64,000 nt of DNA from Dietzia aurantiaca (GTDB lineage: Bacteria > Actinomycetota > Actinomycetes > Mycobacteriales > Mycobacteriaceae). Below are positions 53,713 through 62,010 of the stretch, piece after piece. Made by a program: the position numbers and the translations under genes. The notes beneath the pieces are model-generated. The model saw only the letters and a list, made by a program, of their open reading frames with translations, ran no database searches and was not told the DNA's origin. Positions within the stretch are counted from its first letter, which is position 1, and the number at the start of each line of letters is the position of its first letter. The stretch is from assembly GCF_021033825.1 (NCBI RefSeq), contig NZ_JAIFXZ010000007.1, forward strand, positions 104,419 through 168,418, written 5' to 3'.

Positions 53713-54069
53713 ATGCCCACCTATTCGTACCGCTGCCGCGACTGTGACGTCGCGTTCGACATCCAGCAGTCCTTCGCCGAGGACTCGCTGAAGGACTGTC
53801 CGCAGTGCGGGGGCGGCCTGCGCAAGCTGTTCAACACGGTGGGCGTGGTCTTCAAGGGCTCCGGCTTCTACCGCACCGACAGCCGCGCCGGCGCGGGCTC
53901 GTCCGGCGGCACCGGCTCGTCGAGCAACTCCTCCGGTGGCTCCTCCTCGTCGGGTTCCTCCAGCAACGACTCTTCCAGCAGCGGGTCCTCGAGCAGCAGC
54001 CCGTCGAGCAGTTCGTCGGCTTCCAGCTCCTCCGGCTCGGGCACGTCCGGCAGCTCGGGCACCACGTAG
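53713..54069 (+). CDS. FmdB family zinc ribbon protein
   Basis: 118 aa. Residues 1-55 are the FmdB zinc ribbon with two CxxC pairs (YRCRDC, DCPQCGGGL) and the conserved VFKGSGFYRTD. The remaining half is almost pure Ser/Gly (about 55 residues) and probably disordered. The ribbon may bind nucleic acid or protein. ATG 53713 follows GGGAGGCCCC. It is the next gene after the cyclo-ligase, as in mycobacteria. Confidence 0.88.
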   Translation: MPTYSYRCRDCDVAFDIQQSFAEDSLKDCPQCGGGLRKLFNTVGVVFKGSGFYRTDSRAGAGSSGGTGSSSNSSGGSSSSGSSSNDSSSSGSSSSSPSSSSSASSSSGSGTSGSSGTT

Positions 54070-54244
54070 CCTCGGCGTCGTCGTCGCACCCAGCGCCACC
54101 GCCTGCCGCAACCGGTTCTCCACAGGCCGCTCCCCCTCCACAGGCGCCGGCTCCCACGCCGTTTCCCACGGTTGGTCGGGGGCCGACCGCCGATACCGTC
54201 GGGCCCACGCCGCCGCCCTAGGCGCCGACCGACGGGGGAGTCAC

Positions 54245-54817
54245 ATGCGCCGGACCATCGCCACCGCGACCGCACCGGGTCGTTGGCGGCGCCGACGCAC
54301 CGCTCGAATCGCCCTCGCGGGTGCGCTCGTCCTGGCCGCGCCGTTCGCCGGCGGGGCCGACGACGCCGAGGACGCCACCACCGGGGACCTCGCCCACGCT
54401 CACGGCGGCCTTCCCGGAAGCTCGGGAACCCTGTCGGACTTCTCCCCGCACCGCCGGCCGGCAGACGGCGAGGCACTGCGGGTCGTTCCCATCCCGCTCG
54501 CCGACCCCGCCGTGGCCGACGTCCTCAGTCCCGGGGACCTCGTCGACCTCGTGGCCGTCGCCGCCGCGGGCGCACAGGCGGCGAACACCGGCACGTCGCA
54601 CGCTGACGTCGCGGGCGGGAATGCGGAAGCGACCCCGGACCACGATGTGGCCACCGGGGGCACGCCGGTGGTCGTGGCCCGGGCGGCCCGTGTCCGCGAC
54701 GCTCCGCCCGCGCGCACGGGAGGTCGGTCGATCCTCGTCGAGGTCCCCGAATCCGCCGCGCCGGAACTGGCCGCGACCGCCGCCGGGGCGCCACTCGCGG
54801 TGATCGTCTATGGATGA
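54245..54817 (+). CDS. SAF domain (CpaB/RcpC-like) protein
   Basis: 190 aa from ATG 54245 behind GGGGGAG. A basic N-terminus and one hydrophobic stretch (about 22-40) resemble a signal or anchor. The domain with LRVVPIPLADPAVADVLSPGDLVDLVAV resembles the SAF/RcpC region of pilus-assembly CpaB proteins, interrupted by a Gly/Thr/Asn/His-rich loop (95-120). No pilus genes are nearby, so function is open. The 175 bases before it hold no gene. Confidence 0.65.
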   Translation: MRRTIATATAPGRWRRRRTARIALAGALVLAAPFAGGADDAEDATTGDLAHAHGGLPGSSGTLSDFSPHRRPADGEALRVVPIPLADPAVADVLSPGDLVDLVAVAAAGAQAANTGTSHADVAGGNAEATPDHDVATGGTPVVVARAARVRDAPPARTGGRSILVEVPESAAPELAATAAGAPLAVIVYG

Positions 54818-54936
54818 AAACTACTGTTGACAGTGCTTCGGATCCGGTCGGAGGTGTTGGTACCATCCGTTCGCACCACACACGAACGCACGGCCATTCA
54901 CATGATGGGCCGGGCACTGACAGGTAGGAGTGCGCG

Positions 54937-55365
54937 ATGCTCAAGGGCTTCAAGGAATTCATCATGCAGGGCAACGTGATCGACCTCGCGGTCGCCGTTG
55001 TCATCGGTTCGGCGTTCGCCACCATCGTCGACGCCTTCACCACGGCGATCATCAATCCGCTCATCGCACTTCTCGGCGGCAACAAGGAGATCGGATTCGC
55101 GGTCCAGCTGCTGTCCGACAACCCCGAGACCATCATGGACTTCGGGATGCTCGTGACCGCGATCATCAACTTCCTGCTGATCGCCGCGATCATCTACTTC
55201 GTCCTGGTGGCGCCGATGAACTCGATGAAGGAGGCCGCCGCCAAGCGCAAGGGCGTCGAGGCCCCCGCGAGCGACAACGACCTCCTGGTCGAGATCCGCG
55301 ACCTGCTCGCCGGCCGTCCCCTGACGCACCCCTCCGACCCGCAGAGCCCCTCCAGCAACCTGTGA
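54937..55365 (+). CDS. mscL: Large-conductance mechanosensitive channel
   Basis: 142 aa. MLKGFKEFIMQGNVIDLAVAVVIG with the pore TM1, the periplasmic loop, and TM2 (VTAIINFLLIAAIIYFVLV) followed by a charged C-terminal helix. An emergency valve opening at high membrane tension. GTAGGAGTGCGCG precedes the ATG. A TTGACA at 54827-54832 could be a -35 but no -10 is well placed. Strong terminator follows. Confidence 0.95.
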   Translation: MLKGFKEFIMQGNVIDLAVAVVIGSAFATIVDAFTTAIINPLIALLGGNKEIGFAVQLLSDNPETIMDFGMLVTAIINFLLIAAIIYFVLVAPMNSMKEAAAKRKGVEAPASDNDLLVEIRDLLAGRPLTHPSDPQSPSSNL

Positions 55366-55416
55366 CCCACCGCCCGCCAGCACACCGGACCCGGGCGCTG
55401 GCGGGAGTTCCGCACA

Positions 55417-55461
55417 GCAGAGAACCCCTGCTCCTCACCTGGAGTCGCAGGGGTTCTCTGC
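55417..55461 (+). terminator. Terminator after mscL
   Basis: 15-base perfect stem (55417-55431 with 55447-55461, GCAGAGAACCCCTGC) and a 15-base loop containing a further CTCC/GGAG pair. Lies 51 bases past the mscL stop and also serves the reverse-strand genes ending at 55484. Confidence 0.75.
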
Positions 55462-55483
55462 GTGGTCGGCCGGGGGCCGCGGC

Positions 55484-55669
55484 TCAACCGTGGTGGGGTG
55501 GCCGCTGCTCACGCCACCAGTCGTCGTCCAGGTGACCGTCCCGCCCGCGCCGCTCGTCCGAGGTGGTCACGGGCAGGGTCTCGCCGAACACGGCGTCGAG
55601 CCGGTCCTTGTCCGGGCGGGTTCTATCCGACCCGGCTTCGTCCTGCCGGGCCGCGCTCCGGTCGATCAC
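55484..55669 (-). CDS. Small conserved-looking protein downstream of mog
   Basis: 61 aa from GTG 55669, overlapping the mog stop by GTGA. It is hydrophilic and rich in Asp and Arg, with RLDAVFGETLPVTTSDE and the tail DDDWWREQRPPHHG. I recall similar short actinobacterial proteins ending in NRPPHHG, but cannot name a family. The coupling to mog and the ordered tail, not expected from a random frame, support it as a real gene of unknown function. Confidence 0.6.
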   Translation of the reverse strand: MIDRSAARQDEAGSDRTRPDKDRLDAVFGETLPVTTSDERRGRDGHLDDDWWREQRPPHHG

Positions 55670-56241
55670 AACTCGTCGAGGTCCGACAGCTGCGCCACGA
55701 CGTAGGAGACCAGCGGGCACAGGGTGGCCATACCGTCGCGGATCGCGGCCCGGCTCGGTGCCAGGTTGGCCACGACCGTGCTGCCGGAGACCCCCACGTA
55801 GCCGCGGGACACGATCGAGTCGACCGCGCCGGCGGTCAGCCCGGACGAACGGACGGCCTCGGCGATACCCGGCAGCCGCTGGTCGAGGATCTCCTCCGTC
55901 ACCTCGGGCGTGATGTCCCGGGGCCCCACGCCGGTGCCGCCGATGGTGACCACGAAGTCGAAGCCACCGACGACCGCCGTCTCCAGCGCCTTACGCACTT
56001 CGGTCTCCTCGGCCGCGACCCCCACCACCCCGCCCACGAGGAAACCCTCTTCCTCGAGCAGCTCGGTGACCAGCGGGCCGATGGCGTCCCCGTGTTCACC
56101 GGAGCGGTCGGTCACGAGCACAACCATGGCGCGGCCCGCGATGCGCGGCTCCACGGGCTCGGCCGCCTCCGGATCGAACTCCACCTCGGTGGGCAGCCTG
56201 CGGCCTCCGGGCAGTGCCCGCGGATCGAATCTGGTGCTCAT
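55666..56241 (-). CDS. MogA/MoaB family molybdenum cofactor biosynthesis protein
   Basis: 191 aa. An N-terminal extension of about 35 residues is followed by VVLVTDRSGEHGDAIGPLV, the key TIGGTGVGPRDITPEV, and PSRAAIRDGMATLCPLVSYV. It adenylylates molybdopterin before metal insertion, or acts as a MoaB2-type protein. Its ATG overlaps the PepD stop by ATGA, as in the mycobacterial pepD-moaB2 order, so it belongs to the mprAB-pepD operon. Confidence 0.9.
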   Translation of the reverse strand: MSTRFDPRALPGGRRLPTEVEFDPEAAEPVEPRIAGRAMVVLVTDRSGEHGDAIGPLVTELLEEEGFLVGGVVGVAAEETEVRKALETAVVGGFDFVVTIGGTGVGPRDITPEVTEEILDQRLPGIAEAVRSSGLTAGAVDSIVSRGYVGVSGSTVVANLAPSRAAIRDGMATLCPLVSYVVAQLSDLDEL

Positions 56242-57653
56242 CTCGCCTCTCCCAGTACAACGTCGACGGTGGTCGGCTGCTCGCCCTCACGTGCAGCATA
56301 GGTGACGCTGATCGTCTCCCCGGGGGCGTGTGAGCGGATTGCCGCCACCAGTGCGTCGCCGTTCTCGATGATGCGTTCCCCGACTCGGGTGATGACCGCC
56401 CCGTCACGGATATCCGCCTCCGCCGCCGGACCGCCTGCCTCGACCCCGCGGACGAGGGCGCCGTCGCCCCCGGGCGCGTCACTGACCGAGACCCCGAGCA
56501 TCGCCCGCGTGGCGAAACCCTGCTTGATCAGCTGATCGGCGATACGGCGGGCCTGGTCCACGGGGATCGCGAACCCGAGGCCGATCGACCCGGAGTTCCC
56601 GGAGCCCAGGGAGGCGATAGCCGAGTTGATGCCCACCAGCTCACCGTTCATGTTGACCAGGGCGCCACCCGAATTGCCGGGGTTGACGGCGGCGTCGGTC
56701 TGGATGGCGTTGATCACCGTGCTCTGGTCGGACTGCGCGCCGCCGGCCCGCACCGGGCGATCCAGCGCGGAGACGATACCGGTGGTCACGGTCCCTGACA
56801 GCCCCAGTGGCGAACCTACCGCCGCGACCGCCTGGCCTTCTTTGAGGTTCGCCGACGTGCCCAGGGAGACCGGCGTGAGCGCCTTGGACGTGTCCGCCTT
56901 GATGACGGCGATGTCGGTCGCCGGGTCGGTACCGATGATCCGGGCGGGCGCCTTGGATCCGTCATCGAACCGGACCTGGATCTCGCCGCCTGCAGCCGCC
57001 ATACCGACCACGTGGTTGTTGGTGATGATCAAGCCGTCCTGGGTGAGGATCACCCCCGATCCCTCACCACTCCCGGTCTGACCGCGCACGGCGATCGAGA
57101 CGACGCTCGGCAGGACCTTGTCCGCCACCGCCTCGGGCGTGCCGTCCGGCGCCTGACTCTCCGGCTGCGACATGCTGATCGGCGACGAGAGCCCCCCACC
57201 GGAGCCTCCGGCGACACTCGCTCCGACCCAGCCACCCAGACCGCCCGAGACCAGCATCGCCGCGATGATTCCCGCGACGAGCAGTCCCCGGCCGGACTTC
57301 TTCTCCCGCGGAGCACCAGCCGCCGACGGGTCCATGGTCTGCGGTCCGGTGGCGGGAGGGAACACCGAGGTCGGCTGAGGGCCACCTGGGCCACCGGGGA
57401 ACGGCTGGGGACCGCCGGTAGTCGGCTGCGCGCCCCCGCCGGTCCAGCTTCCGCCACCCGCGCCCTGTGCCTGTCCCTGTGACGGGCCGGCATACGGGTT
57501 CTGCGGGCCGTGAGGACCCTGTCCCCCATGCGGATACTGTCCCGCCGGTTGCCGACCGTGACCGCCCGCTCCCGTACCTGTCCCCGACGCCCATTCGTCG
57601 CCGGACCCGGATGTACCCGGGACTCGACCGTTCTCGTTCTCCATACCCGCCAT
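56238..57653 (-). CDS. PepD/HtrA family membrane serine protease with PDZ domain
   Basis: 471 aa. The first 120 residues are a Gly/Pro/Gln-rich cytosolic tail; one membrane helix (about 125-150) follows, then a trypsin-like domain outside with His in TNNHVVG, Asp in ATDIAVIK and Ser in NPGNSGGALV. A C-terminal PDZ domain (LGVSVSDAPGG.. GDALVAAIRSH) completes it. Degrades or senses misfolded envelope proteins. It follows mprB by 59 bases, and orthologues are regulated by MprAB. ATG 57653 and ATG 57644 are alternative starts. Confidence 0.92.
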   Translation of the reverse strand: MAGMENENGRVPGTSGSGDEWASGTGTGAGGHGRQPAGQYPHGGQGPHGPQNPYAGPSQGQAQGAGGGSWTGGGAQPTTGGPQPFPGGPGGPQPTSVFPPATGPQTMDPSAAGAPREKKSGRGLLVAGIIAAMLVSGGLGGWVGASVAGGSGGGLSSPISMSQPESQAPDGTPEAVADKVLPSVVSIAVRGQTGSGEGSGVILTQDGLIITNNHVVGMAAAGGEIQVRFDDGSKAPARIIGTDPATDIAVIKADTSKALTPVSLGTSANLKEGQAVAAVGSPLGLSGTVTTGIVSALDRPVRAGGAQSDQSTVINAIQTDAAVNPGNSGGALVNMNGELVGINSAIASLGSGNSGSIGLGFAIPVDQARRIADQLIKQGFATRAMLGVSVSDAPGGDGALVRGVEAGGPAAEADIRDGAVITRVGERIIENGDALVAAIRSHAPGETISVTYAAREGEQPTTVDVVLGEAR

Positions 57654-57712
57654 CGTCCCCCACGGTGCTGTGTGTCCGCTGAAACGCGCCTGGAATCACG
57701 CCACCGGTCGGT

Positions 57713-59104
57713 TCAGACGGAAGACTCCTCGCTACCCGGAAGGGTCACGCGCACTTCAGCACCGCCCCCCTCGGCTTCGCCCACCTCGACGGTGCCTCCG
57801 TGCCGCGTGACGACCTGATGCACGATGGCCAGCCCGAGCCCGGACCCCGGCATGGCCCGCGCCTCGCGCGAGCGATGGAACCGCTCGAACACCAGCTGTC
57901 GGTCCGACTCGGGAATCCCCGGCCCCTGATCCGCGACGGTCAGCTCCATCACCGCCTCGGAGATCGGGCGCATGCGCACTGTGACGGTCCCGCCACGGGG
58001 GCTCCACTTCGCGGCGTTGTCGCAGATGTTGAGCACGGCCCGCTCGATGCCGGCGGAGTCACCGAACGAGTACCAGGGAACGAGTTCGACCCGGAAATCG
58101 ACGTCGTGTCGCCGACGCCGGACGCGCTCGAGCGCACGCTCGACGGCCTCGGAGACCGCGACCGGCTCCAGCTCGACCTCTCCGGAGTCCTCGCGCGCCA
58201 GCTCGACCAGATCGCCGACGAGCTGGCTCAGCTCGGAGATCTGCCCCACCACGTCGACCGCGAGCTCCCGGCGATCGTCGTCCGGGATCGACGGCGCGCC
58301 CGGACGACTGGCCGCGATGAGGAGTTCCACGTTGGTCCGCAAGCTGGTCAGAGGGGTCTTGAGTTCATGGCCGGCATCCGCGACGAGTCTCGCCTGCCGC
58401 TCCCGACTCTCACTGAGCGCGATCAGCATCTGGTTGAACCTGGTGGTCAGCCGTGCGATCTCGTCGTCCCCGGTGACCGGGATGGGCCGTAGGTCGTCGG
58501 TGCGCGCGATCCGCTCGACCGCTCTGGTGAGCTTGGCCACCGGCGCCAGGCCGGTCCGCCCCACCGCGGTGCCCGCGACCGCGGCCAAGGCGATCCCCGC
58601 CGCCCCGACCAGAGTGAGAACAATCGCGAGCCTGTTCAGCGTCGCCCGGGTGGGGCCGAGGTCCTGGGCCAGGATCAGGGTGGAGCCGTCGCGAACGCCG
58701 ACGGCATAGATCTGCTTACCCCCGGAGGCGCGCAGGCTCGACTCCGCCTCGCCCCGAACCACTCCGATTTCGGGTGCGCCGATCTGGAACGGCTCGCCGG
58801 TCGCGGTGCGACCGCCCGACGGGGCGATGATCTGCGCGTCGAGGTTCGGGTTGAACGCCCGGAGCGCGATGAGCGTACTCCGGGACTGCAGCGCGAACTC
58901 CGAGGCGAGCTGGCTGTTCACCAGCTGGTCCGCCTGCTGTTGGAGCCGCTCGTTGACGCCCTTGTACAGGGACCCGGACACGACGAAGTAGGCCGCGACG
59001 GCCATGAGGGCCACCGCGACCCCCACCGAGCTCGCCGCCAGTAGGGTGACCCGCTGGTGTAACGAGATCGGTGTGGAGTTCCTCCCGACCGTGCCGGTTG
59101 CCAC
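57713..59104 (-). CDS. mprB: MprB-type sensor histidine kinase
   Basis: 463 aa. Two membrane helices (about 20-45 and 155-180) enclose an extracytoplasmic sensor domain; HAMP follows (TGLAPVAKLTRAVERIA), then the phospho-acceptor box ADAGHELKTPLTSLR and ATPase boxes NICDNAAKWSP, DQGPGIPE and GSGLGLAIV. It senses envelope stress and phosphorylates MprA. GTG 59104 lies two bases after the mprA stop. Confidence 0.92.
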   Translation of the reverse strand: MATGTVGRNSTPISLHQRVTLLAASSVGVAVALMAVAAYFVVSGSLYKGVNERLQQQADQLVNSQLASEFALQSRSTLIALRAFNPNLDAQIIAPSGGRTATGEPFQIGAPEIGVVRGEAESSLRASGGKQIYAVGVRDGSTLILAQDLGPTRATLNRLAIVLTLVGAAGIALAAVAGTAVGRTGLAPVAKLTRAVERIARTDDLRPIPVTGDDEIARLTTRFNQMLIALSESRERQARLVADAGHELKTPLTSLRTNVELLIAASRPGAPSIPDDDRRELAVDVVGQISELSQLVGDLVELAREDSGEVELEPVAVSEAVERALERVRRRRHDVDFRVELVPWYSFGDSAGIERAVLNICDNAAKWSPRGGTVTVRMRPISEAVMELTVADQGPGIPESDRQLVFERFHRSREARAMPGSGLGLAIVHQVVTRHGGTVEVGEAEGGGAEVRVTLPGSEESSV

Positions 59105-59106
59105 CG

Positions 59107-59790
59107 CTACGGCGTCTCGCGAAGCACGTACCCGACACCACGAACGGTGTGGATGAGCCTGACCTCTCCCTCTCCCTCGGTCTTACGCCTGAGGTAACCG
59201 ATGTAGACCTCGAGCGCGTTGCCGGAGGTCGGGAAGTCGTAGCCCCACACCTCTTCGAGGATGTGGCTGCGAGTCAGCACTCGCCGCGGGTGGTGCAGAA
59301 GCAGCTCGAGCAGCGAGAACTCGGTGCGGGTGAGCTGGATCCGCCGTTCGCCTCGCGTGACCTCCCGGGTCGCGAGGTCCATGCGCAGATCCTCGAACTC
59401 CAACACCTCGTCGGCGTCCTCGGACTCGGGACCCCGGCGGCGCAGCAGTGCCCGCAGACGCGCCAGCAGCTCCTCCAACGCGAAAGGCTTGGGCAGGTAG
59501 TCGTCGGCGCCGGCGTCGAGCCCGGCCACCCGCTCGGACACCGCATCACGCGCGGTGAGCATCAACACCGGCAGGTCGTCGCCCCGGCTACGCAGGATCC
59601 GGCACACCTCGAGACCGTCCCGACGGGGCATCATCACATCGAGAATCACGGCGTCGGGACGGTCCTCGTCCACCATCTCGATGGCCTCGATCCCGTCACC
59701 GGCCAGGTCGACCTCGTATCCGTTGAACGTCAGCGAGCGTCGAAGCGATTCGCGCACCGCCTGGTCGTCGTCTACCACGAGGATCTTCAT
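59107..59790 (-). CDS. mprA: MprA-type response regulator (OmpR family)
   Basis: 227 aa. Receiver domain with VDDDQAVRE, phosphorylated Asp in [12 protein letters not shown], and Lys in LPKPF; the C-terminal winged helix has [20 protein letters not shown] and [10 protein letters not shown]. It should activate pepD and its own operon. Upstream lies GAGACT seven bases before the ATG and paired CCTCAGC repeats, which may be its binding sites. Confidence 0.93.
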   Translation of the reverse strand: MKILVVDDDQAVRESLRRSLTFNGYEVDLAGDGIEAIEMVDEDRPDAVILDVMMPRRDGLEVCRILRSRGDDLPVLMLTARDAVSERVAGLDAGADDYLPKPFALEELLARLRALLRRRGPESEDADEVLEFEDLRMDLATREVTRGERRIQLTRTEFSLLELLLHHPRRVLTRSHILEEVWGYDFPTSGNALEVYIGYLRRKTEGEGEVRLIHTVRGVGYVLRETP

Positions 59791-59823
59791 GACGATCAGT
59801 CTCGCGCACGCGCCTGAACCCCT

Positions 59824-59851
59824 GCTGAGGAATCACAGGGTGACGCTGAGG
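59824..59851 (-). promoter_or_regulatory. Paired repeats upstream of mprA
   Basis: CCTCAGC on the reverse strand at 59851-59845 and 59830-59824, start to start 21 bases (two helical turns). Same-face direct repeats are the usual binding pattern of OmpR-family regulators, so autoregulation by MprA is possible. Confidence 0.35.
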
Positions 59852-59869
59852 ACGGCCCCTCAGACGCCG

Positions 59870-59907
59870 ACGAACCCGGTGGCTCCCTGAGGATCCACCG
59901 GGTTCGT
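59870..59907 (-). terminator. Terminator after rpmF
   Basis: 13-base perfect stem (59870-59882 with 59895-59907, ACGAACCCGGTGG) with a 12-base loop, about 69 bases past the rpmF stop. It separates the ribosomal genes from mprA. Confidence 0.7.
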
Positions 59908-59975
59908 GACGGGCGTGTGCGTGCGGCGCGCCGGGCACCGCCGTACTCAGCTGATCGGAATCAGCCGGAGGCGGT

Positions 59976-60146
59976 TCAGCGGTCGAGGTCGACCAGGCCG
60001 AGCTTCGCGGCCTTCACCAGACGACGGGGAAGGACGACGGCGCGGCCGTCGACCTTGGTCTCCTGGAGGGCGACGTTGTCCGCCTTCCACTGCGAACGGC
60101 GGGAATGGGTGTTGGCGCGCGAGAGGCGGCGCTTGGGAACTGCCAT
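59976..60146 (-). CDS. rpmF: 50S ribosomal protein L32, cysteine-free form
   Basis: 56 aa: [20 protein letters not shown].. ending KLGLVDLDR. The usual C-terminal zinc-binding cysteines are missing entirely, so it is the zinc-independent type. GAGGAC lies upstream. It follows rpmE2 with 51 bases between on the same strand. This gene is too short for many gene-length cut-offs. Confidence 0.93.
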   Translation of the reverse strand: MAVPKRRLSRANTHSRRSQWKADNVALQETKVDGRAVVLPRRLVKAAKLGLVDLDR

Positions 60147-60197
60147 GATGTGTGTCCTCGGGTTAAAAGGTGGATCGGGGCGCGGGCGCCCCGCGGC

Positions 60198-60458
60198 TCA
60201 CTTGGCGCGGCGGGTGCGGTTGCCGTAGCGGCGCTGGAACTTCTCGACGCGGCCGGCGGTGTCCATGACACGCTGCGCGCCGGTCCAGAACGGGTGCGAC
60301 TCGCTGGTCACGTCCACGACGATCAGCGGGTAGGACTGGCCGTCCTCCCACTCGACCGTGCGGTCGCTGGTGGCGGTGGAACGGGTGAGGAACTTGGTGC
60401 CCGTGCCCGAGTCCTGGAAGACCACCGGGTGGTAGTCGGGGTGGATATCGTTCTTCAT
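60198..60458 (-). CDS. rpmE2: 50S ribosomal protein L31 type B
   Basis: 86 aa. [16 protein letters not shown] and the insertion typical of type B ([10 protein letters not shown]) with [23 protein letters not shown] at the end. No cysteines, so no zinc ribbon. Transcribed from a TTGGGT-18-TACGAT promoter at 60575-60604 with rpmF behind. Confidence 0.95.
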   Translation of the reverse strand: MKNDIHPDYHPVVFQDSGTGTKFLTRSTATSDRTVEWEDGQSYPLIVVDVTSESHPFWTGAQRVMDTAGRVEKFQRRYGNRTRRAK

Positions 60459-60845
60459 AACTGGATCCCTCTAGCTCGGTAGAAGACTGTGGGTCTGGCG
60501 CTCGCCCCACGGGTGGGGCGCGCTGTGGCCAGTGGCCGAGCCGGGGATTCCGGTCTCAGCACACGCATCGGTAGATCGTACCCGTATGATGGCCGAGCAC
60601 CCAATTCGAGCACTGACGCCCGCCGTCCGGCACAGCGTGAGCGGCGGCGATACCACCACTGACGTGCCGATTACCGTTTCGGGCCACCGGCTGCGTAAAC
60701 TAGACCATCGCTGTTGTCTGCACGTTTGCAATCGCCTCTCAAGGTGTTCGCGACGTGGCGATCCGCTCTTGCTCCGGCCCCGGCCGGAGGACGAGCGTTC
60801 CTCCGCCGCGCGCCACCGAGGACGGGGCGGAAGGAGAACCACGCC
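60459..60845. other. Divergent control region of the cysteine-free ribosomal protein genes
   Basis: 387 bases without a gene. Reverse strand: a hairpin with arms 60503-60510 and 60513-60520 in the rpmE2 leader. Forward strand: TAAACT (60697-60702) is a good -10, with TTACCG 19 bases further up, inside CCGATTACCGTTTCGG, an imperfect dyad that might be an operator. A typical AT-rich Zur box was not found. GGAAGGAGAACC precedes rpmB. Confidence 0.5.
60575..60604 (-). promoter_or_regulatory. Promoter of rpmE2-rpmF
   Basis: Reverse strand: -35 TTGGGT (60604-60599), 18-base spacer, -10 TACGAT (60580-60575), giving a leader of about 110 bases. Confidence 0.5.
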
Positions 60846-61082
60846 ATGTCGGCGCATTGCCAGGTAACGGGACGGAAGCCGGGTTTCGGCAAGTCCGTCT
60901 CGCACTCACACCGCAGGACCAACCGTCGCTGGAACCCGAATGTCCAGCGTCGTAGCTACTTCCTGCCCTCCGAGGGTCGTCGCGTCACGCTGACGGTCTC
61001 GACGAAGGGCATCAAGACCATCGACCGCGACGGCATCGAGGCCGTGGTGGCCCGTATCCGTGCCCGTGGGGAGAAGATCTGA
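60846..61082 (+). CDS. rpmB: 50S ribosomal protein L28, zinc-independent form
   Basis: 78 aa. [20 protein letters not shown], where the usual CxxC reads C-Q-V-T, so zinc binding is lost. The rest ([15 protein letters not shown]) is standard. AAGGAGA precedes the ATG. First gene of rpmB-rpmG-rpsN-rpsR, spaced by one to ten bases. Confidence 0.95.
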   Translation: MSAHCQVTGRKPGFGKSVSHSHRRTNRRWNPNVQRRSYFLPSEGRRVTLTVSTKGIKTIDRDGIEAVVARIRARGEKI

Positions 61083-61083
61083 G

Positions 61084-61248
61084 ATGGCCCGTAACGACAT
61101 TCGTCCCATCATCAAGCTGAAGTCCACGGCCGGTACCGGGTTCACGTACGTGACCCGCAAGAACCGTCGTAACAACCCGGACCGCATCGTCCTCAAGAAG
61201 TTCGACCCGGTCGTCCGTAAGCACGTCGAATTCCGAGAGGAGCGCTGA
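61084..61248 (+). CDS. rpmG: 50S ribosomal protein L33, cysteine-free form
   Basis: 54 aa, [20 protein letters not shown].., no cysteines. The start is ATG 61084, one base after the rpmB stop, with GGGGAGA upstream. A larger L33 of the housekeeping zinc type is expected elsewhere in the genome. Confidence 0.94.
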   Translation: MARNDIRPIIKLKSTAGTGFTYVTRKNRRNNPDRIVLKKFDPVVRKHVEFREER

Positions 61249-61251
61249 CCC

Positions 61252-61557
61252 GTGGCCAAGAAGTCCAAGATCGCGCGCAACGAGCAGCGCAAGGCCAAGG
61301 TCGCCCGGTTCGCCGAGCGCCGCGCCGAGCTCAAGGCAGTCATCAAGAACCCCGAGAGCTCGGACGAGGCACGTATGGATGCCCAGACCGCGCTCAACAA
61401 GATGCCGCGTGACGCCTCGCCCGTGCGGGTGCGTAACCGCGACGTCGCCGATGGCCGCCCGCGCGGCTACCTCCGGAAGTTCGGCCTTTCCCGCGTTCGC
61501 ATGCGCGAGATGGCCCACCGTGGCGAGCTGCCCGGTGTCACGAAGTCGAGTTGGTGA
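61252..61557 (+). CDS. rpsN: 30S ribosomal protein S14, long cysteine-free form
   Basis: 101 aa from GTG 61252, with GAGAGGAG upstream. [20 protein letters not shown] and the C-terminal [19 protein letters not shown] are typical of the long S14 without the zinc knuckle, which replaces the short zinc form when zinc is scarce. Confidence 0.95.
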   Translation: MAKKSKIARNEQRKAKVARFAERRAELKAVIKNPESSDEARMDAQTALNKMPRDASPVRVRNRDVADGRPRGYLRKFGLSRVRMREMAHRGELPGVTKSSW

Positions 61558-61567
61558 GTAGGTAATC

Positions 61568-61825
61568 ATGGCTAAGGCACGTAGCACCCCGTCCAAGAAG
61601 GCCCGGGCCCAGGAGGGCCGCCGGCCCAAGAAGAACCCCTTGAAGGTCGCCGGCATCGAGACCGTCGACTACAAGGACGTCAACACCCTCCGCACGTTCA
61701 TCTCCGATCGTGGCAAGATCCGTTCGCGCCGCGTCACCGGCCTGACCCCGCAGCAGCAGCGTCAGGTCGCCGTGGCGGTCAAGAACGCCCGCGAGATGGC
61801 TCTGCTGCCCTTCACCAGCCGCTGA
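61568..61825 (+). CDS. rpsR: 30S ribosomal protein S18, zinc-independent paralogue
   Basis: 85 aa, [40 protein letters not shown], cysteine-free. Last gene of the operon, followed by a long hairpin at 61905-61952. Its N-terminal tail is longer than that of the housekeeping S18. Confidence 0.94.
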   Translation: MAKARSTPSKKARAQEGRRPKKNPLKVAGIETVDYKDVNTLRTFISDRGKIRSRRVTGLTPQQQRQVAVAVKNAREMALLPFTSR

Positions 61826-61904
61826 GTCGCCGCTAGGCGCGGTCAGACAGCGCCAGCTCGTCCTGCGCGTGCCCACCGGGCCGCCGACTTAAGGCAACAG
61901 CAAC

Positions 61905-61952
61905 CCGATCGGGGCTGTGCCTCCTGAACAAGGAGCGCACGGCCCCGATCGG
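61905..61952 (+). terminator. Terminator after rpsR
   Basis: Arms CCGATCGGGGC at 61905-61915 and 61942-61952, with inner TGTGC/GCACG and CTCC/GGAG pairing that make one long stem. 80 bases past the rpsR stop. Confidence 0.75.
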
Positions 61953-62010
61953 CGTTACCGCTGGTCTCCCCCGCGCCCCTCCCGCCGCCCGATCCGAGGA
62001 GCTCCCCACC

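Noticed and set aside
54115..54145. Two TCCACAG sequences resembling DnaA boxes
   Set aside because: Each differs from TTATCCACA, there are only two, and no dnaA, dnaN or AT-rich unwinding region is nearby; not an origin.
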